Positions 34,582-47,305 of a stretch of 64,000 bases of DNA are shown piece after piece. Within the stretch, counting starts at the first letter, position 1. Each line of letters starts with the position of its first letter. This DNA is from Sphagnum compactum (Eukaryota > Bryophyta > Sphagnopsida > Sphagnales), in contig OZ234495.1 of assembly GCA_965153455.1 (NCBI GenBank), positions 23,246,875 through 23,310,874 on the forward strand. Direction: 5' to 3'. Position numbers and translations under genes: made by a program. The notes under the pieces were generated by a model. It had not been told where the DNA came from. It worked only from the letters and a program-made list of their open reading frames with translations, and searched no databases.

Positions 34582-37500
34582 TTACATGTTGCTCTCTTTG
34601 AGGTCTTCAGGAACAACAGGATATGCTGCACAGGTTGCAATACCTAGAAAATCCATCACCCCACACAGCTATTAGCACCAACAATTGGCCTTCTGAAATA
34701 CATTTCAAAATATAATGAGCTTCCCCAGAAAGTAGATGGAAACAGTAGATGCGCAAATGTTATGGATGACACTTACTGGACTTTGACACTCTGATTGCCT
34801 GCCCATTGCCAAAAAAAATTGATCACATGGAGAAGAGAAAATAACAGAAAATGTTCCTATGTCCCATATCTCCCAGGGGTGCTTAAGTGGAATATGTTGA
34901 ATAGAAATAAAGGTTTTGGAATCAGTGCAACCTCCTGTTACAGGAAAGATGAAGACCACAATAAACTGAGAAGGAGATAGACAGAGATGCCATTGAAAGA
35001 CTTACCACACATGTTCTTGCCCATTTCCATGTGGAAATAGCCATTTATTCCCCAATTAGCACCCCATGAGTTTTTAATGATCCAGTATGGAGTCCCATTC
35101 TCATTAACACCATAGCCAACTGCCAATACTGCATGGTTCACCGTCTGCAAAATTCCAAACCAAGGTTGTGAACTGACAAAAAGAAATAATTTCAAGCAAA
35201 ATTAGGATTCTCAGATACCAAAATGTGTATAGAGCTCCTCCAGTTTGGAGGCTTTTCATGCAACAGGATCAGAATTGACACAGAACACTAGGGACTTTTG
35301 TTCTTAACAAAAGAAGGAAATACAGGAGTGAAAGAAGACATTAGCTCTGCCAGGTACTCCTACCTGAGGACTATCATGACACTCTGGTTCAGAGAACACC
35401 CCAGATTTGTAGAGCATGAAAGAGTTGATGACTTCAAATGCCACACTCACTGGCCTCATTGTCGCCACTGCATGCTTTAACTCATTCTCAGCTCCCTGTA
35501 AGGAATCAGATTATGCTTTCAAAACTATCTATTGATGACAGAAGGAATGGGTCCTCTATTTGAAACTGCAGACATTTGACAGTCTTGTGTTTCCATGGCC
35601 CTCACTCAACACCATTAAGATCTAGTGCATAATGTCCTACTAGACAAGTCTGCACTGCACCTATAAGAATGTGCTGCCAGCATGTGACATAGTTTCAACT
35701 CTAATTCAACCCCAGGACCATGTGTCAGTCTGAACCCTGAACTATATCAGTTCAATCTTCAAGCATTCCCATGTAAATAAATCCAGTTCCATAATTTTTC
35801 AGTGACTTTGTGGTTAACTTGTGCTCTTCAAGAGAGGGGAAGCACCCAGAGCTCAATGGCACCTCATGAAGGTTACATAACAAGAAAGAACAAGACACCA
35901 ATCAGACACTGGTCCAAAGGAATGTTAGTAAAAGATAAAGAAATTTGCCAGAAAACACATCATTCACAGACAGCTCATAGCCCTGGTATACAATTACATA
36001 AAGAGAAGAAAGAAAACAGGACAAGAAAAGAAGCTGATGAGAGTTCACCTCAGTAATGTTGACAACGTCATAAACTTGAGCGCCAACTTTGTTGTCAAGG
36101 AACTTGCAGGTACCATCTTCTGCAGTGTAAGGGTATGACTCTTCTGTATCAAGACCGCCATTGTACCTGATATACTCAAATGCTTGTGAAGGGAGGCCTC
36201 CTCCACACCCAAAGTTGTTGAAATCACCAGCACAATCTACCAATTGCTGCTCAGACAGAAGGACCATTTTTCCAGTAGCCTGTGCATGTGCTGCTTCCAA
36301 GGCCCCAGTTGTACTGCAGAAAGAAACAAAGCTGTAGTTCAATACATTGTTGGGTGTCTGTTGTTGAGTCCCTTGAAATTCAGTGATCCAAACCAGTTCA
36401 TTCATAGTCCTTCAACTCATCAGCTTGTGCATGAAAAACTTTTATTCTGAAAATAAACTATGACACTTGGAATTCTAACAGCACCAGAACACAGGTGGCA
36501 GCACAGGCAACCAGTGCTGCTTGCTTTGCAGGAAGTGATGAATCTCTTCAGTTCTTGATTCTTGGAACAGCTTTGTTGCGAAAATGCAAAAGATTTGGCA
36601 GCAACAAAACTACACCTAAATGTCCAGCAGGAGCCACAGTGTGCTTGATTCTTCACATCACTCACAATCCCTTCCGTCCGCCAGTCTTTCTGCGTATATG
36701 AAAGCAATGCTCTTATTCAGGTTAATAGAAAACAGCAAGGACTCAAAAAACTCAATAAGCCTGTCGCTGTCAGTTATGTAAATCCTGTAGAAACATCTTT
36801 TTCAATTCAATATTGAAGGACAAAAATGACTTTATTTCAGTGGACACACTTGTCTGAGATAGTCCTTATTGGCCTCCCAGTGGAACAACCTGTCCAATCA
36901 GAGCTTACATGGAGATCATGATTTTCTCACTCATAATTTGCTTTCAAATCCCACCCCATAAAGCACATTTTGCAACTCAAAAACTGTCTATTCTGATGAT
37001 AGTGACCCTTATCATGCTGGCATGCCCTTCATAACCTCTGTATGTGTAATTCCACAGTACATGCAGTATTTCCAGATATTCACAAGAACACACCTCTGTT
37101 GAGAGCTTGACATTAGTGAGAACATGATTTCCCTTCGTGGCTGAGCAATTCTGCTCACCATTCATTAAATACATGCTCCTCATCTCATCAAATGTCAAAT
37201 CCGCAAACTCTGCACCTCAATCCTATATGAATGTTAATCAAAGATATCTTTGTGGCCACATTTTATGTGAAAAGTACCATGTATGACAACCCAGGTTAGA
37301 GGAATGCAATACATATTCCTTGTTTGCAAAAGGAAACTCGTGATTAGACGTCCTTTCAGTTCACACCATTAATTCCCAGGGTATAGGAGAGTTTCTTCTT
37401 GTTGGTAGCTTCAATAAGCTCCAAATTCTTCAAGAATGTAGCAAACCGATGCTTCATCTCCTCCAGGCTCTTGTACAGCTTTTGATACCTGCATTGATAT

Positions 37501-39038
37501 CCATCCAAGTGTGAGGAGGAGATCAAAGTGGTCACAGGGTAATGAAACCCCTGAACTGCACTCCATATTTGATTGCTCATTTAAGAAGATGATCAAATAA
37601 GCATCTCTTGCCAAAACATTTAGCTACATTCTTGCTCATGGAGCAAAAAGCAAGACCAAAGGTGAACTGGCTATTCTAGTTGAGACTAGAAACCAGCAAT
37701 TTGTTGTACACCAACCAGAAACTGGAGCTTCTCATACCTGGGAATGTTTAAGACTTGAGTAAGGGGGACAATACAGCCAATGTTCAGATCAAAGTGAGTG
37801 AAGGGAGAAACTCCAAAAAAACCTGTAACTATCCCAAACAAATTTTGTGCCAGTTCCAATCAACCAAAACAAACATGTCATCAAGAATGAGAGCAGTCAT
37901 AGTTTGATGGAGTGTCACTCACAAAGTAGTCATCAACTTCATCACAAATGGCAGTGACTAGCTGCCACTACTCCTCACTAACTTCACATCTTCAAACACT
38001 GGGAATAGATAAGTGTACAGCGAATCTGCTAAAAAGTGGGCAAACAATTATACAAAACTCTGCATGCATTTTCGATCATATTTACACAAGCAATGGGAAG
38101 ACTCGGTGATGACTGGTAGACCTCAAGAGGCACCAACAGACCATCAAATGCATCACCAGATGTCTGTAGCGCATGGATACACAGATCGATTTGGTTGAAA
38201 CCCTTGCAAATTTGGAGGAGAAAATCATAACTACATGATGAGCATTTCAGCTAAGTAAGCTGTAATCCTAATGGATGACTCACAATATATTGCTCTCATG
38301 ACAGCCTTTGAAGCACCAGAAGAGAGCGAAATTCATTCTCAACAAGAGAGGAAAAGACAAAAGACTACACACGCAGCAATATGTTGCTGCGTGAAAGGAG
38401 AGAGGGACGGGGCAGTGACCGTATCATTACTGAAGAATAGTCATGAACAGATTGCGAGAAAAGAAGGCTGTATTTTTGCGGCTGTTAAAGAAAAGAAGGC
38501 GGTATTTCTCATTCAGCTATCGGGCCACCATAGCCGGCGTGCTGCCGGATGTGAATTTCCAGCATTCCACAGACAAGTCGGCAATCTTGCAGACGGCTTC
38601 TGACGGATTCCCGATTGGAAGAAAAAAAAAGAAAAAAGACATAAGGTCGTCGAGGAGCCGGAAGAAGAAGAAGAAGCAAAAAAAAACATTGACATCCTCT
38701 TCACGCAGAAAGACATAAGCATAAAAGGGAAGAGAAAATCTCCCAAGCGCATCAATCAGACACGCTATTAATTTGCACAGGAAAGCAAAGCAGGGGAAGA
38801 CGTACTTGGAAGCGAAAGCCACAAATGAGACGACAGAGGGAGAGTTCCCAAGAACCTCAGCGAAGCGCTCTGCAGGGAGGAGAGAAGAGTAAGTCTGCTG
38901 CTGAGGGAGCACCTGATCCGTGACCATAGAGATACCCGCATCCAAGAAACGACCTTCCACGAGGCTTTTTGGCATCAGATTCACCATCGCCAGCACCAGG
39001 ACGAGGACGGCAATGCACAGAGCTGCAGAAGAAGCCAT
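34582..39038 (-). CDS. Aleurain-like (cathepsin H type) cysteine protease, copy 2
   Basis: Exons on the minus strand: 39038-38806, 37488-37367, 37209-37094, 36689-36616, 36313-36049, 35495-35364, 35144-35006, 34643-34582; 380 residues. Splice sites, phases and exon lengths equal those of copy 1 except exon 1, which is 12 bases shorter (three Gln codons instead of seven). The signal peptide, propeptide, EQNCSAT mini-chain, catalytic Cys (CGSCWTF), His (VNHAV) and Asn (KNSWG) are all kept and no stop interrupts the frame. The replacements I noted are conservative or surface-type (for example SLEAM to SLEEM, NEKK to NKKK, ATV to ATM, FSDPE to FSEPE, ISGY to INGY). Both copies therefore look functional. 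The gene is convergent with AP2-like copy 2. Confidence 0.93.
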
Positions 39039-39074
39039 GGTACCCAGAGCAAGCGTGTGGGACAGAATATTGGA

Positions 39075-39135
39075 ATTGCACCGCTCGCTCGCTCGCTCGC
39101 TCCTCGCTTCTTTGTCTCTCTCTTTCTCTCTTCAG
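39075..39135 (-). promoter_or_regulatory. GA-rich tract before the protease start codon, copy 2
   Basis: Plus strand shows GCTCGCTCGCTCGCTCGCTC followed by CTTCTTTGTCTCTCTCTTTC. It is the mirror of 22385-22455, with one or two extra GAGC units. A regulatory role is inferred only. Confidence 0.3.
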
Positions 39136-39960
39136 TTTGCTTGCAGTTCCCGCAGACTCTCGCTTTCCTCCCAAAGACCGCCCTTCGCCGGAACGTGACC
39201 GTATAGCCGCTCAGATTCGCCTACCTTTCAAAGCCTGGCATGGTGCCCGCTCCGGTTGAATAAACTCATCGGGTGGTCTGTATTTTGTTTTTAAATTTGG
39301 GGAGTCGGTGGGTTGGCGATCCTCCACTAGAGTGCTTAGCCAAATTTGGCTACAGGTCAGATGGGGAAGTAAAAACATTTGGGATTCCTCCTCTAATTTG
39401 GCGACTTGTTAGAACCTATTCTCTAAATTTGGTGACTTTTTCTTTTTTTTTCCTCATACCTAATGTGATGACTTGGGCTCATTTTTTGTTTCCCTTTGTG
39501 CTTCTCACACCTTTTTTTTTTTCGTGCCAGGTTGTGGAACACTGGTCAAAAACAAAAAAAAAAGCATTGCTTACGATTTATGTTTGACACAAAATAATTC
39601 TCAAAAGGCCTTGCAAAAAAAAGAAAAAAGAATTATTACTATTTGTTGAAACTGTTGAGAATTGAACTTCCAACTTGTGAAAATTTGAGAAATTAAATTT
39701 GAAAGTGTTGAACCGTTTTTTTAAAAAGTAAATAAATATCGTAAGACCTTGGCAGCTGCCGCACAAATCATACAATTGCAGAAATGAAGAATTTATCAAA
39801 AAATAAAAAATTTCAAAGAATTTCCTTTGAAAAACAATGAAGAATCTTTTGAAATATTTTGAAACTTTCTTTTTTTTTCAAATCAATTTTTTAACATTAA
39901 TTAATTATTCCACAAACATGCCACCAAGATATTACAATATTCAACAAAAGGAGAGAAATT

Positions 39961-39962
<2 letters not shown>

Positions 39963-39991
<29 letters not shown>
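39963..39991. repeat. (TA)n microsatellite
   Basis: About fourteen TA units at the start of the copy-2-specific insertion in module C. Confidence 0.9.
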
Positions 39992-39994
<3 letters not shown>

Positions 39995-40149
39995 CAAGGA
40001 TGAAAATCCATCCAAAAAAATACAAGGCATGTCGATGCAAATGTAAACACATGAAAAAAGAAAATTAATACCATCAAAACAATATTAATGAATTAGAAGG
40101 CATGCTAAAAAGATATCCTATGCCACAAATCAGCTAGAGATGGAGGTGC

Positions 40150-40500
40150 ACTAGCTGGTATGTGTGGAAGAGATAAAGAACTATGACTAAACATGGCAGC
40201 CTGCTAAAGAATGGTATGTGTGGAAGAGATGAAGAACTCTGATTAAGCATAGTAGCCTGCTGAAGAATGGTATCTGTGGAAGAGATGAAAAATTGAGACT
40301 AAGCGCAGCAGCTCGCTGGAAAAATGGTATGTGTGAAAGAGATGAAAAAATGTGACTTAGCTTGTTGAAGAATCATGATGGAAGAATTGGGACTAAGCAT
40401 GGTCGCTCGCTGGAAAATGGTATGTGTGAAAGAGATGAAGAAATGTGGCTTAGCTTGTTGAAGAATCGTGAGGGCTTGTGCATGCTGTAAGGCTATCGAC
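40150..40500. repeat. Minisatellite, 56-57-bp unit, about five copies
   Basis: Units start with TGGTATGTGTGGAAGAGATG at 40156, 40212, 40268, 40325 and 40418. The last step is 93 because of an extra partial unit. The array is absent from module C copy 1, where the flanking sequences are joined at about 21600. Confidence 0.85.
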
Positions 40501-40745
40501 ACTTGTTGCCTATAATGAAAAAGTGTCAATTATCAATTATAGGTACAGTATAGGGACTCATGTGACCTAGTACCTACCCACCCCCCTTTTGAAACCAAAA
40601 GGGATGGACCCCAACTCTCATTGGATCAATCTTCATCCTTCAAACCTGCCTACCAGTCCCCTCCACCCATCTAGCTGCCCCCTTGCAATTATCCTCTGGA
40701 GTTAACTATCCTCTTGACCCATCTACCCTCACTTTTTGACAATTT

Positions 40746-41980
40746 TGGAGAAGCCCAACAAACAACATATAATGTGAAGCAAATCAAAAATTCAATCTGT
40801 TAACTCTTTTTGTGCAACAACACAAAGCCGATTGGCAAACTCTATGTCTAGAGACCATCCCTACCCCAATATTTAATAATTTCCAAAATGGGTGGTTAGC
40901 GGAAAGAAAATCTATATTCAAACCAAAATCCTATGATTTAAAGTTTGAATCTCCCATATAAGCAAGACTAGCATCTACCTCTAGAGTGCCAAACCCTTAT
41001 TACAAGTAAACATAATACAATTTTATGTCTTTTTACATCAACAATTTCAGTTGAAAGTTTCAAGATTTTCCAAAAACAATAGTTGAACTTGTTTTTATGA
41101 CAAATGAATAATTTCAACAAAATATGTTGGTATGATCAATAACACAGATGATATGTAATGTTTTCAACAAATAATTGAACCAGAAGAGTTAGACAAAAAG
41201 AACCATTGCCTTCAGGCACATTAGAGAAACAAAAATAATAAAATATAAAACATGGTAGGTTCATACCATAACCATGCCGAACAAGGGCACATAGAACTTG
41301 TAGAAACTCCTCAACATGGGGGGGACAGGGGTGTTGCTTGTGATAGAACAAGTCGAACACACTCACCAAGGCCTTCTTTGACCTTCAACACACCCATCCC
41401 AAACAAAACTTGAAGGCCATATGAAACTAAACTGGCAACAACCTCTTGTGTTTATAAGCCACCAACGGTTTAATTTTTGATTACACAAAAACCATTTTAT
41501 CTCATGGGATTGAACAATACACATAACAATTAAATTTGAATTTACTTTGTTAAATACTAAATAATCAAATAGTGGATATGCCTTGTCTTGGTTGTAACCC
41601 TACTTGAGCCAATTCAACTTGTTGCATCTCCAAAGAAATACATGAAGTCAACAATTAGCTACAATAATATAAATCAGCTACAACAGCTTGCAAGATTGAT
41701 TAATCGACGATGCAAAAGCTCTAGTACAATTTAGAAGTTAGCTCAAAATCAGAGCTTGTTGTAAACACAACTGGTTCAATGTTTATTTCTTTATGTCTAT
41801 TTGTGTTTTTAAGAGTTGTGTCACTAGCTGCCCAATGATATACTTAGAGCTGGACATGTAACATGCAAACTCAAGCAAGTTCAGAAGCCATGAAATTGTC
41901 TTGAAACTCCCTAGATGGTCAAAGACTACTTCTGTCTACAAAGATGGCCTACTGAGTAGCCCATGTAGAATCAATTAATC
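40746..41980. other. Unique spacer, no gene seen
   Basis: AT-rich sequence past the right edge of module C copy 2. Frames are short and without family signals. A weak B-box-like GTTTGAATCTC at about 40943 is not enough to call a tRNA. Confidence 0.4.
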
Positions 41981-43510
41981 ATTTGAGTTGTGTCCTCAAA
42001 GCCAAGATTTTTTTCCATTATCAGAGTCACCCCACTTGAACATGAGAAATAGAATTAATTGATCTAAGTAGTAGCCAAGCCTGCTGCCATTTAAGCTATA
42101 TGGCCTTTCATCATTAGCCCTAAAATTCTTTTTAGTACAAGTGGAAAAATGCCTTTTACCTTCCTCTTCTCCACCTTCCAAAATATCCCCTTCTACACCA
42201 GCATCATCTTTCACACCCACTTGCCAACCTTTAACATGTGTATCCTTCCCACTTGAATTCCACCCCTTTGTCTATTTCTCATTACCATTAGTATTTGCAA
42301 AAACATCTTGGCACATAATATTAGAGCAAATAGAATTAGTAAACTGCACATTCCAAAGCAACCAATCAAAGTAGTAGGAATGCTACTCCAACATACTTGC
42401 GTGTCATAATGTCACACAAGTTTACTTACATGTAGCCAATATTAAGTTATTTACGATTAACCTAAGTTGTGCCATTTCATTGAGGGTGCTATATGATAAA
42501 CAGGGAAATTTATTGAAGCTGCCATAGGTTCCCTCTTTGAGTTTCATACCCATTTCTCCCAGAAAGATGGATTTTCCTTCCCCATCTCTTTGTTTTTCAC
42601 AGTCCCCCTCACTGTATGCCCTAGCCAATTGGATTCTTCATCAACCAAAACCTGCACAAATCATTTGCATCAATCCACTACTAAGAATCTCTAGAACCTG
42701 AAGCTAAAAGTATTTTTTTCTGCCTAGGAATACTTGATATGACAATTTCCACATATTGTTGAATAAGTGTACTCTTGTTGCTTACTTAAAAAGATGATAC
42801 TACTAGAAGAAACACATAGTTCATCTTGTGCTTAGACTAATAAAACATGCATTAAGATTTGAACAAATGGCATGTCAACATTAATGTCAAAAGATGGGTT
42901 ATATGGTACATATTGACAAAAAAAACACTTTTCTACAAAACATTCACCAAGGACTCATCATCTTGTACCATGATAACATGTGCAACTAAGAACCAAAGAG
43001 ACTTCCCTTCACAACCCACTAATACATCCTTGACTCATTTAACCTACCTGCTAGTATTGAAGGTTTCTAGTAAATGTTTAGGATTTAGGGGTTTCTATTG
43101 CGGGAGGTTCCATGTCCAAGCTTGCCAGTAAATAAGGAATTCCATATAGCATGATATTCCATGTGCCAACTTGTTAGTATTAAAGGATTCTAGTGAATGT
43201 TTCTAATGAAAGAGGTTTGCATTGGTAGAAAATGAATGAACTGATGCTAAAAGTGTGTAAAAGATGGATGTGCTAATCACCAACTTGCAAACCCACAACT
43301 TTAGCAAGGGCAGCCCGTTTTTTATTGAGGCATCGTTCCTTATCCTTGTGTCTCTATTTTTTCTTCTCAAGCTTTGAACAAATGGCAACTACTGTATCAA
43401 GGGTTTTTTCAAGTCGCTGCTTCTTCGTTTCTACCTGTTTCAATTGGTTTATCTCTTCCTTGGCTTGCTTCTTCTTCTCTGCCTACTTTAATTGGTTTGT
43501 CTATTCCTTG
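41981..43510 (-). pseudogene. Decayed coding region with coiled-coil remnant
   Basis: The minus strand near 43510-43360 reads a Lys/Glu/Gln-rich coiled-coil, for example QAKEEINQLKQVETKKQ then LEKTLDTVVAICSKLEKK. It has a duplicated 48-bp unit (CCAAGGAA-AGA-AAACCAATT) and stops on both sides. Further downstream on the same strand are VLVDEESNWLGHT (about 42640-42600) and a 74-codon frame (42220-41996) with GDILEGGEEEGKRHFS. The pieces cannot be joined in one frame. No family is recognised; a transposon-derived protein is possible. A CACTA MITE is inserted just upstream at 43517-43670. Confidence 0.3.
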
Positions 43511-43516
43511 GCGCTT

Positions 43517-43670
43517 CACTACAACAAAAGGTGTCCCTGTACCCCAAGTGATTTCACTAGATTTTGAGTGAATTCACTAGTTGTAGCGAACATGGACTAG
43601 TGAAGAAGCAGTGAATTCACTGGTCTAGTGAATGAGGACTAGTGAGCTGCACCCACATTTTGTAGTAGTG
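43517..43670 (+). mobile_element. CACTA-type MITE, copy 2
   Basis: 154 bp, left end CACTACAACAAAAGGTGTCC, right end reading TTTTGTAGTAGTG outward. Flanked by CTT on both sides (43514-43516, 43671-43673), a perfect 3-bp target duplication. The interior has the same TGAATTCACT and ACTAGTGAA words as the other two copies. Confidence 0.9.
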
Positions 43671-43673
43671 CTT

Positions 43674-45030
43674 CTTCTTCTCTTTCCTAGAACTCAATGT
43701 AACAAAAAAGGGCAAAAGACCTAGGTTCAACCTTGTGCCAGCACTCTCCACTAGTGCACTAAATTTACTAAGCACTATCCACAAAACACCCACAACATAA
43801 CTTACTTGGTATCAGATTGTTCAAAACATAACAACAGGTGATCGACAATTCCTTTTCCAATAATAACATGAGTCATAGTTGTGGGACAACAGCCCTAGTT
43901 CACAAAGGTGTATTAGGCTATTTTTGAAGAATTTGATTTAGGAACCTTTGGGTATTGATGCCATCATCTTCCCCAAGAAGGCTTATTTGGCACTCCTTGG
44001 ATGGGAACGACAAAGGCCCAATAGTATAAAGGCTCTTACGGCCATCATAAGCAAGTCACCTATAACCCAACGCAATTTCTCTATAAAACATCATTAAATG
44101 TTCCATGACAACTTTGTTGACACCTTGAGATATAACTTTTTCGAGATGTTGTATCTTGAGATCATAGTTCACAAGGCTATCAAAACTACCAAACCAAACA
44201 CACACTATTGAGAAAAAAAAAAACATCAATAGTGGCATTGGTAGCATAATTGTTGAAATAAAATTCTTTTTCAGAATCAATTTTACACATGTATGAAAAT
44301 AGACTTTTCTTTGAAAAAGACTTCAATGATTGTAGTTGTGCATTATAAAGTATGGATTAAATTTTCTCAAAAACTTCAACTCAGACTAGGTTTTTGCAAA
44401 AATTTACATCATAAAAGAGTCAAGAAATTTCAAAGCTTGTGAGTGAGGCATATTCATTAGCTTATACAATACAACATTGCTTGTGAATAGGGTCACAACA
44501 AACACATTTGAGAGACAAAATATGGAAAATTCCATGTTAAGATATTGACCACTTGCAAATAATGGCAAGGTTTCCACAATGTTTGGAAGGATGTGTGTTT
44601 TGGTTGTAAATATTCCACTTCAAGAGGGAGAGTAGCAAGGAAACCAACATTTCTATAGGTCTGGCCACATACTATAGTGCAAAATAGATATATAATCCTT
44701 AAAATGAAGTTTGCTTATCAGGGTTGGAATGTCTATAGTATGTTTACAGTATGATGCGGTTGTCAAATGCAAGAAGTTGAACAATTGTTAGAGAAACATT
44801 TAGAGACATCTTGGCAATATTATTTCATGTTTCCAATAAGGAGGCCTCAAGCACACACGCACTAACCCTAATCTTGCAAACATAACAGTTTCAGTGTGCA
44901 CATTTGTAGCATTTTTTAATGCACATTTTCATGATCCATTGTGGGTTGTCCAATGGAGAAGAAAATCTGTGAGACATTGTTGGATACACAAGTGTCTAAA
45001 ATTGAAAGCTTTTTCATGCCATGTTTCCCC
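43674..45030. other. Spacer without a recognisable gene
   Basis: AT-rich. Open frames are short and show no conserved motif. No RNA gene, tandem array or clear transposon end was found. Confidence 0.4.
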
Positions 45031-45035
45031 TCTTG

Positions 45036-45905
45036 CATAATAATGGCATCTTCTTCTCTCACTCATCATCTATGTGACATAGTTCTACATTTCTATGATA
45101 TGTTTATTGCTTGTGCCACAAACCATAAACACAATTGCAAGAGAAAAATGGGGAATTACAAGACCTAATCATGCTTGCCAAGAAGCATTAGCAAATGTAG
45201 GTCCCCATAAAGCTCTCAATGTAGTATATGGCTTCCAAGCCATGGCAGCTTTGAAGAAACAACCTTAAATACACAACAGATAAAAAGGGTCTTATTTTGA
45301 AAATTGTGAAAAACACCCAAACACATTTGCAAGAGAGAAATGGGGAATTACAAGACTGAGAATCATTGTGCCTCTCAAAACGCATCAGCAATGTAGGTCC
45401 CCAAAAAGCTCTCAATGTAGTATATGGCTTCCAAGCCATGGCAACTTTGAAGAAACAACCTTAAATACACAACAGATAAAAGGGTCCTATTTTGCAAATT
45501 GTGAAAAACACCTAAACACATTTGCAAGAGAGAAATGGGGAATTACAAAACTGAGAGTCATTGTGCCTCTCAAGACGCATCAGCAATGTAAGTCCCCAAA
45601 AAGCTCTCAATGTAATAGCCATATGGCTTCCAAGCCATGGCAGCTTTGAAAAAGTGACCCAAATACATAATAATGGTATCTTCTCTTACTCATCATCTCT
45701 ATGACACTTTTGCTGCTCATTCCACAAACCCCAGACACATGTGTAAGAGAAAAATGGGGAATTACAAGATTGAGAGTCATCGTGCCTCTCAAGATGCAGC
45801 AGCAATGTAGGTCCCCAAAAAGTTCTCAATGTAGTGGCCATATTGCTTCTTCTAAGCCATTACAGCTTTGAAAAAAATAAATCCAAATCCATAACAGATC
45901 AAAAG
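45036..45905. repeat. Tandem array, 192-219-bp units, about four copies
   Basis: The phrase TGGGGAATTACAAGA recurs at 45149, 45341, 45536 and 45755 (steps 192, 195, 219). Each unit contains GTAGGTCCCCAAAAAGCTCTCAATGTAGT-like sequence, TGGCTTCCAAGCCATGGCA (an inverted-repeat word) and TTGAAGAAACAACC. Long open frames on both strands are a by-product of the repeat, not genes. Confidence 0.88.
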
Positions 45906-46314
45906 CTTTTGCAACTTTCTTGTAAACCACATAAAGAAACACCCATCTTGGATCAGAAAAAAACAAATAAGAAATTGGAGACACTGGGGGGCTCAGAAAA
46001 AAACCTACTTTCTTTTTGGTCTTATGTTGAAGGAGTCGGCGCTAGTGTTTTGCTAGTGGGTGGAGGAGGAATGAGAACCCTACTAATCCATTGAAAATCA
46101 AATAATGCATCTTTTGACATGTAATCAAGTCCAAATGTGTTTTTTCAAAAATTAGGGTGCACAAATATACAAACTTGAAATCATAGATTCTAGATAAATC
46201 TAGAGAACATACATAACATGTAAATTTTTTTTTATCAAAATTGCAAACAACCAACAACCTTTTGCCTCCAACAAAATTCCAACTTGCAAAACAATGCATC
46301 AATAAGGGTAATAT

Positions 46315-46680
46315 CAATCATAGAAAGGGGGAAAACAACATGACGAACACCTATAACAACATGATGAGCAATAATGGTGGTACTCTTGACAAAAATGATG
46401 AGCATTAGGAACATGATGAACATTGGCAATAACATGATGAACAACAGTGGTGGTACTTGAAAAAGTTGACAAAAACAACAATCATTAAGAACACAACAAT
46501 CACTTGTAAAAACACAACGAGCATTAGCAACATGCCAAGCACTTGTAGCAACATGATGAACACATATAACAACACAAACATTAGGACATGATGAACACTA
46601 ACAACACAATGAACAGTTGTAACAACACAACAAACACAAACAAAAACACAATGAACACCAATAGCATGTTAAATACCTAT
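46315..46680. repeat. Low-complexity AACA-CATGATGAACA minisatellite, array 1
   Basis: Degenerate short units built from AACAACATGATGAACACC and AACACAATGAACACC words. The open frame on the minus strand is a low-complexity artefact. Confidence 0.7.
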
Positions 46681-46685
46681 AGGGT

Positions 46686-47305
46686 GAAAGCACTTTAGGG
46701 TGTTTCACTAACGGCAGCAGGGTGTTGCCTTCAAAGTCCATATCGTAGTGTATTTGGAAGTTGGCTTAAAATGTGACTATTTCGATGTTATTGAAATTAA
46801 CATATTTATCCAATTCCAATACATTTAAGGATGTTAAAAGGAATTTTAAGAAGTTTCCTAAAAGAAAATTTAAGAAAATAATCAATTTTCATGTTTAAAA
46901 TGACTTTAAATAATTATAGTTTTTGGGATTTTAAAAAGTCGATAACATAATAAATTAAAATCATATTCCATTCAATCAATGCATCTTTAGTTTCTTAAAC
47001 AGAAATAATCTAGATCCCAAAGTTTTAGATACATGGGACCAATACATTGTAAGATAAAAGTCCATACTCATGTGTTTTGCAATCGTGACAAAAATTGTTG
47101 TAAAAATTCAAAAGCCCATTGCTTATCGAATGTCCATGATCTTGATGTGTTTTTTGCATTATTGGAAAGGTAATTGTGTTAGCTTTACATAAGTGAGTCC
47201 CTTTCTTGATATTTCAAAGAAAAATATATTTTAAAACTTTAAAGTATGTAGGAAATACAAGAAAAACTACTAATGCAACAGAAATATTGGGTTGTCGTAG
47301 TGTGT
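46686..47305. other. AT-rich interruption between two minisatellite arrays
   Basis: About 620 bp separate arrays built from the same words. The ends look weakly inverted (GGGTGAAAGCAC on the left, GGGTGATTACAC on the right when reverse-complemented), suggesting a small inserted element. No clean target duplication was found. Confidence 0.3.

Larger units (their letters stand above)
34025..40745. repeat. Module C (protease gene and flanks), copy 2 (inverted)
   Basis: Reverse complement of 21330-27560. The left landmark CGGTTGTCATTCATGTCC lies directly after module A copy 2. The right edge is CTCACTTTTTGACAATTTTGG at about 40745. An internal insertion at about 39940-40515 (AT microsatellite plus minisatellite) is absent from copy 1. 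Confidence 0.88.

Noticed and set aside
40930-41000. tRNA-like GGTTAGCGG and GTTTGAATCTC words
   Set aside because: Spacing is wrong and no acceptor or T-stem pairing could be seen.
45188-45649. Open frames of 83-93 codons on both strands with repeated MASKPW / HGLEAI phrases
   Set aside because: They come from the 192-219-bp tandem array. The repeats are periodic at the DNA level and do not indicate a protein.
46686-47305. Possible transposon with GGGTGA inverted ends between the two minisatellite arrays
   Set aside because: Only about 10 of the terminal bases match and no target duplication was found. Kept as an unexplained interruption.
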